64,000 nucleotides of DNA from Desmodus rotundus (taxonomy: Eukaryota; Chordata; Mammalia; Chiroptera; Phyllostomidae). The DNA is taken from contig NC_071398.1 in NCBI RefSeq assembly GCF_022682495.2, forward strand, positions 87,273,398 through 87,337,397, read 5' to 3'. The translations under genes and the position numbers were made by a program. Under the pieces are notes generated by a model. It saw only the letters and a list, made by a program, of their open reading frames with translations, had not been told where the DNA came from and searched no databases. Of the stretch, positions 33,401 to 48,400 are shown in pieces (the stretch's first letter is position 1; each line of letters starts with the position of its first letter).

Positions 33401-36400
33401 AATACTCTCCTTTTTCAGTTATAAGAATTGCCTTTTGTTTTTTTTAAAGGATGCTTTATAAGAATTTCTAATTAATGTGTGGTTAAACTTAGGTCATCCA
33501 TTACTTGGAAACACATTCAAGGACTTTGAAAGCCTTTTTAAGAAACCACGAAATAGGTTCTGATTCAAATTGTTTCCAACAAAAACAATAGATTAAAAAC
33601 ATTATTGCATATGGCCTGGCTCACTGAAGAGATATACTCTGGGGAAACCTTGAAAACTTGCTTCTTTACCAGACTCTAAATATAGCATGATTTAATCACC
33701 TGGATTCTGTATGAAATATGCAAATGTACTACTTCATCTTTTTTCCACCAGAAATGAGAAATACGTATTTTAGAAAGAAAAAACTATGGATGTTAGATTT
33801 AGAAAAACCTCACCTTGGTCAATACTTATGATAGTCCATTTAATTATGTGATGTAATTGTGGAATTTTTCTTTTTTGGATTTGTGTAGATTCCTCTATTT
33901 TTTCTAGACCAAAAAGAAAGCAAAATAATAAACTGTCATTTCCACAAAACTATAGAATGTCTGAAAATTAAGTTACATGGAATGTGTCTCAAGTTCATTT
34001 ATCTAGTTGGAGGCTAGAATGTATACTAGTATGGGATATTTTATATCAAAAGATGAACATACAAAGTTACTTCTATAAAATGTAATCATCTTAAATATTA
34101 GATAATATCCTTTGACTTCTCAGATATATACAAAGTTGGACACAACTTGAATATCAAATGAGGATTCAACAATTAGCCTGTGCTTTCCAAGAATAACATT
34201 CTTAGCCATATAGGGTTTTACTTAAACTAACAAATACATATTCTTCACAGTAGAATTATAAGACCATACTAGATTGGTTTGCTATAAAGTTTGCTTCTTA
34301 TGGGGATTAGCTTTAATGCTATGGTAATAAATATCACACTGCAAAGAAATTTAGCATGTTTAACACACTATTCATGAAAATAAAAGTACCATTCTTTTGC
34401 ATGCTAATATGAAGTTGTCATTTTGTAGGCCAAAAAGTGCTTGGATATTGACAATATTGTGGGGTTCAGCCCCGTATTGTCATTAGCTGAGAGATGCCCT
34501 GGAGTATTCTCGTGGAACAATGTGCTAATACGATGTGACTTTCAAGAAGTTGTTTGCTCCCTTGCTGGAGCATCAGTGGTCCCAGAAATATTATCTCATG
34601 CATTGGACTCATGGGAATATCTTAATGATTGTCGGTAATTGCCTTGTGTTCCAAGGGTGTGCTAGTTTCATCTGATTACAAAAAAGTGTCTTATCAACGT
34701 TTGGTGTTAAAGCTGCTCATAGTTCCAGAAATCCAGATGACGTTCTTGTAATTCAAGAATGCACAAACTCATAGTAGAATGCTGTGAACTTTGATTCTAA
34801 AGTCATTGTTGTCATGGAAACTAACTCATCATTTTATAAGTAATTACCTTTATCATCTCTTTCAGTGTAGGCCTCTTAGAGCTCTAGTTCCTAAGTATTA
34901 ACTTATACTCTTGACTATGACTACATATTCAACTTCCTTTCCTTAGGCACATTCTATTATTGACTACAACCTAACTGAAGAGCAAAACTGAGTGTGAATC
35001 CAAACACTGTTTCTGTTGTAGATTTCTATTTCTTAATCCTTCAGGTAATAATAATGTGCTAGAATTAAATGCATAGGACCCAACATTCACTTCACCCTAT
35101 CCTAAAAAATTCAAGTTATTCATCGGTTGTCAACATGACTTGATCGTTTCCAGAAGTTGCCTTTAATGGAAAAGTGGATTTTTATTACTGATGAAGTGAT
35201 TGTTTAGTCATGTAATAGGGCATATACAGAAACGGTGTTCTTGAAGGTATTGTTGAATGATCTGAGGGCCTGAATTGAGGTTGAAATTGCAGAGACTCTC
35301 AGATCTATGACAATGCACCTGCCAAGGGCATTCGATTTCCGGTGGACGTTGACCAAGAGAGCTTGTACAAAAACATGAAATACATGTACAGGAATATTCC
35401 AGAAAAAGGACCTCATGGTGGACTCATTCTCCCAGTGATTTGGCATACTCTCAGTGCCCTCTCCCGCTTCTGCTGCAATAATCACGGCTCTGTGATAACT
35501 ATTTACAACCCCCACATTGCAGACATCACTGTTTATAAGTCTCCGTTTGCTCCTTTTGCATTTACACGATTTGTGCATCTTCTCCAAGTGTCTGGGGAAT
35601 GTTGCACCTCATCATTGACAAGCAAAAGAACAGGCTAAAAAGTGGTGGTGCTGGTCAGAAAGGCTGTATTAAGTCAGTTGTTGGAGGAATTAGCTTGCTT
35701 CCAGTCAATAAAATAATTAATTTTACTTAATGGGGTGAAGTCTAAACATGTGCCTTATCTTTTCTCATCTATATTGCCCATGTTTTTACCTCTCTTGCTT
35801 CCCCATTGCCTGAAACAAAAAGCAATTGATAATTTTTTTGAATAAATAAATGTGTGGAAGAAATGTCTGTAACTCATAAAAATATACTTTGGATGCAATT
35901 ATAATCTTTCTAATTGTAATCTTTTCTAATCTTTATAATCTTTATAATTATAATCTTTTTCCCCTCTTCCTTGATCTTTACTGGAATCATCAGTTTTTCC
36001 TGGGAGTTACAAGGCTAGAGGTCATTGAGCCTGTGCTTGCAATGTGTGTATTCCTATCTCAGGATATATACAAAGACATTTTAAGATTTTTAAGTTTTCC
36101 TGGCTGGTGTGGCTCAGTGGATTGAGCACCAGCCTGTAAACCAAAGGGTTGCAGGTTCGATTCCCATTCTAGGGCATGTGCCTGGGTTGCAGGCCCGGTC
36201 CACAATTGGGAACATGCGAGAGGCAACCACACACTGATGTTTCTCTCCCTTTCTTTCCTGCTCCTTTATCATCTGTCTTAGAATAAATAAATAAAAATCT
36301 TTAAATTTTTAAAAAAGTTGTATTTATCTGTCCTTTTTATTTATTTGTGCTCATAATTATTTAATTAAATACCATTTTCCTGCCAATAGTCAATATATTT

Positions 36401-39400
36401 AATGATAAAACTTTAAAGCCATTGAAGATTTTATGTGACAAAAAATAAAATCTGCTCTCCTTATTTTTGTTTAACATTGCTTTTGAAATACTGGGCAATG
36501 TAATAAGAGATCTAAAGTAATAAAGCATAGCTATCAAAAGATGCAGAGATAAAGTATCATTATTTGTAAACTATAACTTTTCTTGCTTTGGTTTTCCGGG
36601 TAGAAAACAAAATCAACAAAACAAAAGAAATAATCAGAGCGGTGACTGGAAATACTATAGAACAGGGGTTCTCAAGATGTGGTCCCAAGACCGTCTCAGA
36701 TGCTTAATGAGATCAAAGAGGTTTTCCTAATACTAATAAGATGGGGTGGTTTTTTTTTGTCTTTTCACTCTCCTTGTCTCAAGAGTGTACAGGATTTTTC
36801 TAGATGCTATGTGATGTCCTCTGCCAACATATTGAAAGCAGAAGCAGATATTAGAATCTGTTTTCTGTTAAGCAAGACATTTAAGAGATTTATCAAATTA
36901 TAAAACAATACCCATTTTCTCTCTAAATATTTGTTAGTTCTGGAAAACAGAATTATTTTTCATACAAGTAAGTTACATACATTAACATACAATGGAATTG
37001 TTATTTTTGCATGAATTAAAACATTTCAGAAGTTAGAAATTCAAACAAATATCATAAATATCAATAGTTATAACTCACATGTACAAAAGCTCATTAATGT
37101 CATCAATAGTTTGGGGGACTGTAAAGTGGTTTTGAGATTGAAAAAACTGAGAATTGCTGGTGCAGAGAGTGGGCAATATATGACATTAATCAGTTAGAAT
37201 TTAAAATGGAAAATAGAAAACACCTAAGAATAACCTCACAGACCTATGTGACGTTTATAAGAATACTCTATTTCAGGATGTTGAAGGGGTCTCAGTGAAT
37301 GGAGATTCATATCATGTTCTTAATAGGAAGTTTCACTACTATAATAGCCTTTATTCCCCTTAATTTATAGATTCCACATATATCTAAACAACTGACATGT
37401 TAAATCCACGAGAATGAAAATTTCTATAAAATTTAATGAAATGATTCTAAAGTTTATGCAAGAATAATAGGCTAGTGATTGCAAGAAACATTTTTAAAAG
37501 AAGCATGAGAGAGACCTGCCTTATCTGATATTAAAGTTAACATAGAAAGTCAGATAAGGAAAATCAACTCAAAACTAGCTTGATTGTACTGTGAATATAT
37601 GTGTATATGTGTATATTTGTTTGCATTTAATATATGTTAAAAGAAACAGTGACCAACTTCACTAAAAATAAAGGGCATGTAAATGTGATAATTCTTATCC
37701 ATTTGGTAAACATAAAATGTTAATGTTAGAGATAATATTGAAGAGTATTACTAAGTGTTTGTAAATTGTTGGGGGAGATTGTAAATTGTAACAAACTTCT
37801 TGGATAGCGACACACTAAATGCTTCAAAATATTCATAATCTTTAGCAGTAACTTTATTTCTAGAAATCTCTCTTGAGAAAATATTCAGAAATGAAATATA
37901 TTTATATGAAAAATGTTTATAATACCCAAATTTTAGAATAGCATTATGTCTTTGTATTGGGCAATGACTAAACAAATACAGTAATGACAAGGAAAAGCTG
38001 CATATAGAATAATAATTTAAAATAGAGAATACATTTTATATATTTCGTAAACCCAGCTATGCAAAAAGTGTAGCAAAGTACTAGGAGTAGATTCCTTAAC
38101 ATGTCAATAGTGGTTATCTCTGGACTCTGGAATTACAAATGGTTTTTACCTTCTTTATACCTTTCTATATTTTTCTAAATTTTTTGCAATGAACGTATGT
38201 CATTGTTAAAATAAAGCATTACAATTCAATTAACTTTACATACAGCTGTTGAAATTTTAATTTGTAGATTTAAAAAAAATGAGATGAATGAGGCTTTGTA
38301 CTGCATTTCAGCTCTAGAGTACTTGCTTTTTTCCATTTGACAATAAGTTCTCAAGTCGTGCCTCTGTTATTCGCATGGTACAGTTTTTGTCATTCACCAG
38401 CAACCTGTATTACCTTCGACAGCTCACTTTACCTCTTTGATCTCCAGTTTCTTTGCCTATCCAAAGATGTGTCTTCCAATTTTCACACCTGCAAACTAAG
38501 TGATGAAGATTTCTGAAACTCTCTTTCCTACGGAAATGTCTTATTCGAACAATCTCTGCCTCTTTTTCCCTGCACATTTTCTCCCAACAGATTCTCCTCT
38601 ACTTTTAGTTCTTTGGAGCTCCCCTCTCCCCCCCAACACCTGATGATTGAGGAGGGATTAAAATGTCACCCTCTTTCTGTCTGTGGGTCCTACTCAAGAC
38701 AGCGTCCAGAGCCTAGTGTCCCTGTGTGAATATTGCCGACTGATTGTCACCTGTGGGTCCTTGGTGATACTCATGGTTATAGAATTTGTAAAAATCGGGA
38801 TGCATTCTAAGAATCTAGATATAAATGGCCCGACTGAAGTTTGATAGTAAATTGTTGTTGCCTTTTTCTTCTCCTCTGAGCCTGTTTTGTTGGACCTTAT
38901 CGATGTCCGCTGTCTGCAGTTACTACGTCCCGGACTCAGCTACATATGTTTAACATGCAAAGCGATTAGGACTTTGGAAATACTTGTATTTTTTTTTGGT
39001 AAAACTCTTTGTTATTTAAATTATAGTTTGCCATCTGATATTTTAATTCTGTGTTTACAAAATATACATTGCTACATTTAGTTGTTAATGTAAATAAATC
39101 ACTACATATGTTAATGGATGATGATATGAATGCATATTGGTACAATATAAGCTTTGTGAAGATCCATTCCTATAATATCAAATATAATTCAATTAATACA
39201 TTCTTTAGAATGAAGTTGTAATCTATATTGTATACTTTAAATGGAAAGCCGAACCTGAAAATGGTTCGAACCTAAATGTTTGTTTAATTAGTCATCTGGG
39301 GGGGAATATATGCTGTTTGATGCCTTCCTGTGATTCATGTGTACTGATGAATTTCTTTTTAAACTTGCAGCAAATAGTGGCAGCAATAAATGCAGGGATT

Positions 39401-42400
39401 ATACCATTAGGAAACACCTCCAATCAAATCAGTCACTGGGACTTGGGAAGTTCCTTCTTCTTTGCTGGCACTGTTATTACAACTATAGGTAGGAGACAAC
39501 TTATTTTGTTTTTTTAATTTCGGTACAGCTTGTGAGCTAAAATTCATTTGTTTGAATTTTTTTATTTTTTTTACAGTCAGTCAACATGGTCTGTGTGTGG
39601 TAGAAAACTAGATTTTAGTAAATTGATTTGGGGAAGAGGGTTTAAAGGTTTGCACAAGGAAATGATGAAGATGAATTAGTTATCGTTTCCGAGCACTGAG
39701 TTGAGTTTACAATGTGTCTGAAACTCCAGAGAAGGGCAGTTGCCCTTTGGCTAGTGGATAGGAACGCCATGAAATGGCTTAAATTATAATTGGGGCGTCG
39801 AGTAGTTTTGAATTTTCCTGCATCTCTGATTCTTTGTTTGTAGAAAGAAAGGATTGGAGTCCAATTTTGACTTTTGTTTTCATTATTTGATATCAACTTT
39901 TCCAACTTATAAATTTTAACTCTACAGTAGTTCAACGGATTGTTCCCATTCTTCTATGCATGTCTATTATAATTACCTCAAGACTGTCTTTTCATACATT
40001 ATGTGTTTCCAATAGCATATGTATATTTAAAAAATTAACACTGAAAGAATTAAGGTTTAAAGCCTTGCTCTTTTGCCTTTTAATCATGTTGTTCATTATA
40101 GTGTTAAAAGGGCACATAGTGGAACACAGTCTCTTTTTGGGGCGTGAGTGTGCATATACTCAGCACCTCTGGGCAGCAGAATGGGTACATGTAGATGACT
40201 TCTCTCCTGTTAGCCATTGAGTGCCCAAGGAACACGCAGTAGATGTAAGCGCAGCCCCCACAGCGCAGCCCTATTTGCCACGCTGAGGGGACCGGGAGGA
40301 GTGATAGCTGTCTTGTTGAAAGGAAAGAGGTCAGTTTCAAGCATAATTTTCAAGAGAGGGAAGGAAATTGGCTCATCACAGTTACGAAGGAATTTTAAGA
40401 ATACATGTGCAAAACCGAGTTCTGCCCTTCCATGTGTGTTTGTGAGGATATGTCCTCTCGGGGGCCTGATCGCTGATTTTGGGGTGTGAATTAAGATTCT
40501 ACAAATTTTATTCTTTGATGTCAGTGACAAATGACAACTGAAGTGTAAAAGGTTTTCATATCGGGACTTTATAGCAAAGTCATCAAAGTCATAAACAAGA
40601 ACACATGGGCAATTTATGGATGAACTCTCGCTTAAAATTTTCCTCTGAGAGGAATTTGTAGTGACCTGTCATTAAGCAAATCCACTGTAATACCTTGTGC
40701 TGGGTCACTTGTCGGTGAAATAAATACCTTAGCGTGTTGACTTTTGCCTTTGTTACGAGGTCAAGGAACTATGTTTACTCTTACATTCCCATTAGCCGGG
40801 TCAAAAAGTTGTGTGGCTGTGAAAATCTGGAAGAATGGCAACCTCGATTTCTAACCATAATGACAGGTTACCCTTGGAACTTAGACATCATGGCCATTTC
40901 TACTATGGAAATGACTGTTTATTGTGGAAACTACTTAGAGTCTGGGAGGAAAAAAAGCACACAGACTGAGTGAGAATGGTTTGTTTCCGCCCAATGAAAG
41001 CTCAAACGTCCAAGTTGGAACTCAGGACCATCACTGCGTTATTGCACAAGAGACTGAGTCACTATAAGGACTTATTGTTGCGTCGCATGTTTATAAACAG
41101 TCTCATTTTTCGAATCCCAGATTCAGTAAGTTTTGCAGACGTATCCTTCAACACATGAGAAAATAAACCATTATTACCAGCCTTACCTTAAATTATAGCC
41201 ATTAAGCACGGTAACCGATTATTTAGGTTGGTGAGGTAGCTGCCCGATGGCCCAGATCGCCTCCTACTGTTCTATCTCGGGCTTCAGTCTTAGGTGGATT
41301 AGGTTCTTCTAGGTCATCTAAATTTATTTCCCGATCTTTTACTCCTAGGTCAAGGCTACCTCCTCTGACCTTGGACTAGATTATGGTCTAGGGCTGGGTA
41401 GACATTTTGACCTCTTTCACAGGTGTGCATTGGATATCCAAATCATTATTCAATAAAATGTATAGTGTAATTACTAATACTGCTAATGATAATAATTGTG
41501 TGAGCCCTGAAGCGGGTTTTAGCAATCGTAGGAATTGTAACCTCTAGCATGACCTGCATTGTATTAGTTATTTAAAAAGAGAACTTGAGACAGTTTGAGA
41601 GAATAAATTGCAGTGGGTTTTCTAAGCTGCCTGGTACAGGCGGTGCTTCATGGAGCTGCATTGGCTGCGGTTGCCCAAGATTTTTGTCTTCAGCGTTATT
41701 GATTTGCCTAAGAAGCCAAAGTGACCCTTGCTCTTCAATGGAAATATGGCCAAGAGAAGTTCAATTATACAAAATGGAGTGTTAACATTTAAGGACTAAT
41801 TTTAGAGAATCTCTTCATATGTCTATATACTCTTTCCAAAATCATACCTTTGCATACCCTTCACAAGTTCCATTCCATAGTCATACTGACTAAAATCCAT
41901 TCTTGACTATTCTCTCTCTCTCATACTTCACTTTCAGTCAATTCTGTCGGCTCTGCCTTTAAAGGTGATCCATAATTTAACTGCTGCTCACCATTCAAAC
42001 TGCCACCGTTTCGGTCCAAGACAGCATCATCTCAATGTCAGCATCCTTGTAGGAAGGAGCCTCTGCTCAGAACCGTCTGTGGTTTCCAACTCAATCAGAG
42101 CAAAACCCACCCTTCATTGCCCCTCTCACTGTAGACACATGTTCCGTGAGGTTAAGGGATTTTTAAGGATTGGAGCCTTTTCTGTACTCCCAGTGCCTGA
42201 CACAGAGTGGGTGCTTAATAATTATTTTTTGGAATTAAAAACAAATAAGCATTCTAAATTGTATGAACTATGGCTTATTAGAAATGACATAACACTAAAT
42301 TGTTATCTATTATACTAAATTCTTAGCTTTCAATAGGCTTTATTACTATTTTTGTTTGCTCATTTGTTGATTCCACAAATTAAAAAAAAAAACTATCACT

Positions 42401-45400
42401 GTGCTACTGTAATGGTAAAAGATAAGTTACTTGAGTTCAAGTTGTACATAGACGGGTCGAGGGGCCAGTGGGCCAATAATCATTTACCATCTAGTGTGTC
42501 AGCCCTACTTAAGAGCATTTAATGGGAGTGGATAGGAGTGACACCTTACATAGGTATTGGGGTATGTGGGTGGGTAAGGAAGGGGCAGAGAATACTTCCC
42601 TTTCCTTAGTAAATGTCCCAGTTGAGACTAGAAAGGCAGTTAGGAATTTTCCAGGTGAATGAAAGTGGAGAGGGAACAGTTGCGGCATTGGGAGTTCGCG
42701 TGGTTAAGATCAGGGGTCGGAGACTCTATGTTCGGTTCAGGAATTGCAAGTTATCTGGAACTACTGCTTGTCATTGACGGGTTCATGCTCAGGGCCAGGT
42801 AAATCAGTGAGTCCCTGTCAGTACCTCCCGTTGGATCGGCGCTACTTCTGCCACTGCCCGGGGTGGAAAGGACACGGTCCCTGCTTGAGGTCCAACTAGT
42901 GAGATAAAATTTACATGTATGAAGTAACTGAGTAATAACAGAAACAGGTATAATCCCACGTTACATGGAACCATGGACTGAGCGCCATGAGACTTGAGAC
43001 CAAGGAAAGGTCATCTGGGCTGGATCTGGGCGGAAAGGCTTAATGAGAGAAGTTGAATGTGAACTATGCTTTGAAGAAAACATTTTGGTTTCGATTGATG
43101 AAGGGGAAAGAGCCTCCCAGTCTGTGACCTGGCTAAGCAAAAATGCAAAGAGAGGAATGAACTTGATTTATGTTGATGATAAAAAAGTAAGTATCTGGGC
43201 ATGCCAGGGGAATTGTTTAAAGGGATAGTGGAAATGTTACTGACTGACTCCGATGGGAAGAGTACAGTTGAATATAATCTGAGTTTTGTGAATTTTGGAC
43301 TTACTCTAAGACAGAACATGGATTTTTTTTCTCTTTTAGCAAGTGAAGGGACAGGGTAAAAGTGACATTAGAAGGTGTATCTGTCAGGAGGGGCTCCATG
43401 GAGACTGACAGCTAAGAGGCAATTAGGAGGCATTTCAGTGACCCATGGAAGGAGCACGAGAGTACAGACTGGGGTGATTTGGGCGGCTGTGAACGAGAAG
43501 AGTAAGACACAGTGTGAAAATAATTAGACGCAGGAGTCATCAGGCCTTGGTGGAGAGGAGAGGAGTGGAGAGGAGTCGAAATATCGAATGTTGAGGTATG
43601 TATTTAGGCAGCAAATTTGCAATTCATAGAGAGAAGTGGTCAGTCCTATGAAGAAAAAGGAGGGAAAAAATGACCCAGATTTTATATGTTGTATTATATG
43701 AGGAAGCTTCATTTTAGGATCTCCCCACCTCAGTTTTTCTTTGTTTATTTTTTTTATTCAGGCAGATTAGGAATACAGGTGGGCAGGCTACTTCTTGGAG
43801 CTTACACTGGGGTTGAAGAGACCAACAATCAATTATTGACACATTAAAACACATGACCATGATCAATGGCCATACATACTACACAGGAAGTTCATGTGCA
43901 GTGATAGAGAGTAGATAGCGGAGCCGGGTAGACAGTGGGAAGTGTTCTAGAGGAGGCTGATTCACCACCTCTGAGCAGGTGACATTGAAGCTGAAACCTG
44001 GAGGACGGAAAGAGACAGTTAGGTAAAGAAGAGTGAGTGCCAAACAAGTTCAGGCAAAGGGGTCAACAATGGCAAAGACCCTGGAAAGAGCAGCTTTGGA
44101 CATGTTCAAGGAATACGGATAGGTCCATATGGCAGAGCCTAGAAGGAGCAAGGTTGGCAAGATTACCCTATTTTGCTACGTATAATGCACACTTTTTTAG
44201 CTCAAAGTTTTGAGGGAAAAATAAAGATGTGCGTTATACAGGGGTATAATGATTACATATCATAGGCAAAACGGGTATAATACTCCCATGTGTAGTGCAT
44301 GCAAAAATGTGGCTGCTCATTATACACTGCAAAATACGGTAGGTAGCAAGAGCCAGAGGGCGCAGGACCTCATAGGTCAAGGCAGCACTGCAAATTCATG
44401 GGCAAGTCCTGAAAGGCAAAAGCAGAAGAGAGGCAGGATGGGACCCTGGCTGCCATGCAGAGGGCAAAGGGGGAAGCAGGGAGACTGGGGAGGTCATTGC
44501 ATTTATCCATGGGTGAGAAGATGCTCACTTGAATGAAGGAGGTGACAAGGGGTAGGGTGAAAAGTGGACAGATACATGATTAAAAAAAGAAAGCTTCCTG
44601 ATGGACATATACGTATCTCTGAGAAGACTGCCATAGGAGCATTAGTATTTTAAACTTTGTTATTTTAAAGCTAATAGGAAATTGCTTACACTGTAGGGGA
44701 GACTGTTGACAAAATGATGTAATGGACAACTGTGTTCCATTTTGAGGTCAATTTAAAGATTGGAATAAAAGGTAAGATGATTTTATTACCCAAAAGCATT
44801 AACCATAATAAAATTTCCCCCAGTGGAAAGTAAATTGGAAGCCAGGGCTGAGGTCTGCCCAAGCTGACCCCTCAATCATCTTGATCTCTGACTGTCAGAA
44901 TAATGCACAGCCACAAGGGCACCACTAAGGTCTAGGGCAGCCTCACGACCTGAAAGCGTCACGTTAAGTCTTATGGAAAGCGTTTCCTTGGAGTGGCTGT
45001 TCTCATCGTTACAAAGGACTCTTGTTTTCTACCACCTGAGTATAGAGGTTGAATTCGTGCAGTCTCTATGTTTAGTTTTTCTGTATGTTGAAGCAGCCAT
45101 GGGGACTTTTAATTTGCTTTTACCTAGGTCGAATTGCTAATGTTGTCATGACAATTGTCCCAGATTTCCTATGAACCCATATTTTGCCTATGTAGTAAAA
45201 TGCTTAATGATTAGAAAATTAAAATAAAATTAAGAAAACAGGAAAAAAATTAAAGGTTTGGAGTAATTTTAACAAACAGTTCCAGATTTTTATCTTCTTT
45301 TTAGAAGAGGCCAATTTTGGAAACGCAGAGGTTACATTGTAAGCGGTAAAGCCTCATACACGTCTTCAGCAGGGAGTCTAGGACCTTGCTGTTGGATACG

Positions 45401-48400
45401 ATAGAAAACTGCAACCTAAAGGGTGAGGGGAAATTGTAAGAGTATTTTCTGTTCAACTTTGTGATCTCAGGGAGCCACTCTCTGAACTTGGGACTGAATA
45501 CTCTTGAAGCAGTGGTGTAGAATTTGCCAGGAAGCGTTTTCCTAGGGGATGATGTCATGGCAACTCCGGCGGTTGGGTGTTATCTTATTAATTTAGTACA
45601 CCCATAATTCTGTGGCGTTTCACTAGTCTCTTGGCTCTTCTCAGAAAACTGCGTATTGGATTTTGGAACTCATTTTAAAGAAAAGTTAAGGTGCTTTGAG
45701 GCAGCCAGCCTGAAAGGCAGATAATCTTGCAAGGCGACTTCCAGCCCTGACTCTACAATCTCATTGCATTTTTCCTCGTGCCCTTTTGTTAAAGTGTATG
45801 CTAATTGTTCCTAAGTACGTAACTCTGGTATCGGGCAGTTGAAATGCAGATGTTGACCTTAAGACATTGTTTTAGCTTTTTGATGTTCTGTTTCTCTTCC
45901 CGTCCACTTAAATTAATGGAAATAATACCCGCCTCGGGTTAACAACATGTGTTCCTGTCGTTCAAAATCTTCATGTAGGTTTATTTATTTTCTAAGTTAC
46001 AATGCATTTCTCAGAGAATATGTCTTATGAATGGTCGTTGAGTTTGCAGAGTTCAGAATTAAATTTGATAGGCAATATAGCTGAAATAGTGCACTAACAA
46101 TGTTGTCAACTCCAAAACAATCATGACATAGGTTAGTCATCTTCTCTTTTTATTACGCACGTCTGTGACATCAGTGACAAAGAGGTTCATTTCAGAGCAC
46201 CTAGTAGTCAGAATCCTAGAGTCTTGTGCTCATTGGAAGGATTAGGGATGTAATCCTCTCAGGAGTGAAAAAGCTTTTTTAACTTTCTTTTGTAGGAGAA
46301 CACAGAGCCAGAGACTATAAATCTAACAGAAACTGGACGCCCCAGTGGGAGAGGGCTGGCTATGGTATCAGCATACTAGTCATTCATATCTTGGGTGTGT
46401 TCAAGTCAGGAATTGCTTGTATTCTGAAACAAAAGATGCTTTACTATATTTCTGCATACTTTTGAAAAGTTTGCTGTAACATCTGTCAAATTTTGTGATA
46501 AAAAAATTACCCAAAAATTGGAAGCAAAGAATTACCATGATTTTCATGCCCTGAATAAATACAGAAACTATTTTTTTTCTTGTCTTTCCCTCCCTTCCTA
46601 ACCACTAAAATCCAGCGCTGTTTGTCATAAAATATAGATTTTATAGAACACCTAACTGACCATCAGCCATGCAGGTATGGCTCTGGATGTGATTGAAACT
46701 AGGTGAGATAATTATCAGAAAAATACTTTTTGTGACTGTCTCAAGTATTTCATTTGATAAGGAAGGAATGTAATAACATTTGTGTGGGCCTGTCTGCTTT
46801 GAGCTAGTAATTATGCTACATATTTCTGAACCTTTTTAAAAAAATTTTAGACTTGTGCAATCTGACTCTTGGAAAATTGGCATTGTTATTTACGTGGTAC
46901 TGTAAGTATAGCATGATATTTACAAAAGAAGTATCTGTGTGAATGAGGGTCGTATGTGCCCATTGTGGTTTGAATGCACATCAAATACAATGCAGACATG
47001 ACTGAGTCCAAATGGAAAGGAATTCCATGCAGCCAACTCTTGATTGTGATGTCCCACTGGGGGAAATACAGGGTGAGGCAAAAGTAGGTTTACAGTGGTT
47101 TGCATGGAAAATAATACAATAATTAATATAAGATGACGCAAGAATAAACTGTTCCATGTTCTCAAACTGTAAACCTACTTTTGCCCTACTCTATATTGAC
47201 AATGTGAATAATTCAAACTCACAGGTCACCCAAAAATGCCCATTAATTGCTAATCAAATTTCTTTCTCTTCCTCCTTCTTTTTTATGGGCTAGTTGAGTG
47301 TTATACCTGTCCTGTCGGTGCTTCAGTTTCCTTAGTGAAGGTGCTAAGCAGCAAGAAAAGGAAAAAGAAAATAATGGGTATAAAATAAGTCACAATCTGC
47401 CTCAATAGCTTGTGTTCAAAAAGAACACGTGTATTAATAGGTAATTCCAGTGGTGCCTGTAGGTACCTTAATGGAAACTATCCTGTAACTTAATTTGATG
47501 CATAAAAAAGAGGTGTAGACATGACCTCCTAATAAATATCAAACTACAGCTAAATAATATGTTGTATGTTTTCATGCAGGCACTTAGCCTAATATTACGT
47601 ACATAGTACAGCTTAGAGTGACAATATTTCTCCCTATTGTTTTTAAAGGAGTGACACAGGTGAAGGAACATCAGATTTTATTTCAGAAGATTTAATTTTA
47701 GTTTTGTCTTTGCTGTGAGCTAGGGTTGTAGTCTTGGGCAGATCACAGTTCCCTTACCCCTGTTTTTGTCAATTGTCAAGGGCGTCAAGCCCTTCTCACA
47801 GTCAGAGTTGGTGTGAAGGTTAAATAAGATTATAGATGTGAAAATGGTTTGTGCCCTGGATGCCAGTATACTAACTTAGAGTAAGCTGGTTTTATTATTA
47901 ATGTTTATTTTATGAAAATGAGCCCATATTATCTTTTGCGCACTTGTCGATATTACTGATATCAACAAAGAAAAAAATACATTCTTTCTTAAAGCTTTGA
48001 ATACCCTCCTTGCAGGTTATTTGCTATTCAAACTAATTTGGCTCCTACTGTGTTATTGAAGGTGATTATGTTCTGGAACTACCTTCTTATATATAGAGTG
48101 GTTACATCAGGGAAACTGTCTCAAACTAGAAATAAATTCGTAAAATTATAATCTGAGCTTTTTCTGCGGAGATTTTGCTGTTCTTGATGGTATTATTTAG
48201 GGATTCCACTGGCATTTAGGGTATTTTAGTAATGATCATTTACTAAGGCCAAAACAATGATGATAAAAACATTCCAACCTCTTAGGAAAATAAATTAAGA
48301 GACTTGAGTTTATTTTTGATGCAGGGACAAAATAACGCAGGGGTCAGCAAACTATGGCCCTAGGGCAAGGCCCAGTCTGCCACCTGTTAGGCCCTTGTTA

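Larger units (their letters stand above)
23091..39370 (+). other. KCNK2: KCNK2 intron 2
   Basis: About 16.3 kb. It begins with a pyrimidine-rich block, then holds a VES SINE, a near full-length Tigger1, an ancient repeat of unassigned class, a minus-strand VES SINE, an AT-rich stretch at 31300-35100 where I recognise nothing, an unassigned block open on both strands (about 35204-35638), another VES SINE, an hAT fossil and an L1M 3' end. 38230-39370 is AT-rich with no recognised feature. Confidence 0.85.

Noticed and set aside
36099..36180. tRNA gene (A and B boxes present)
   Set aside because: The boxes belong to a VES SINE; no cloverleaf and the sequence continues into the SINE body and A-rich tail.
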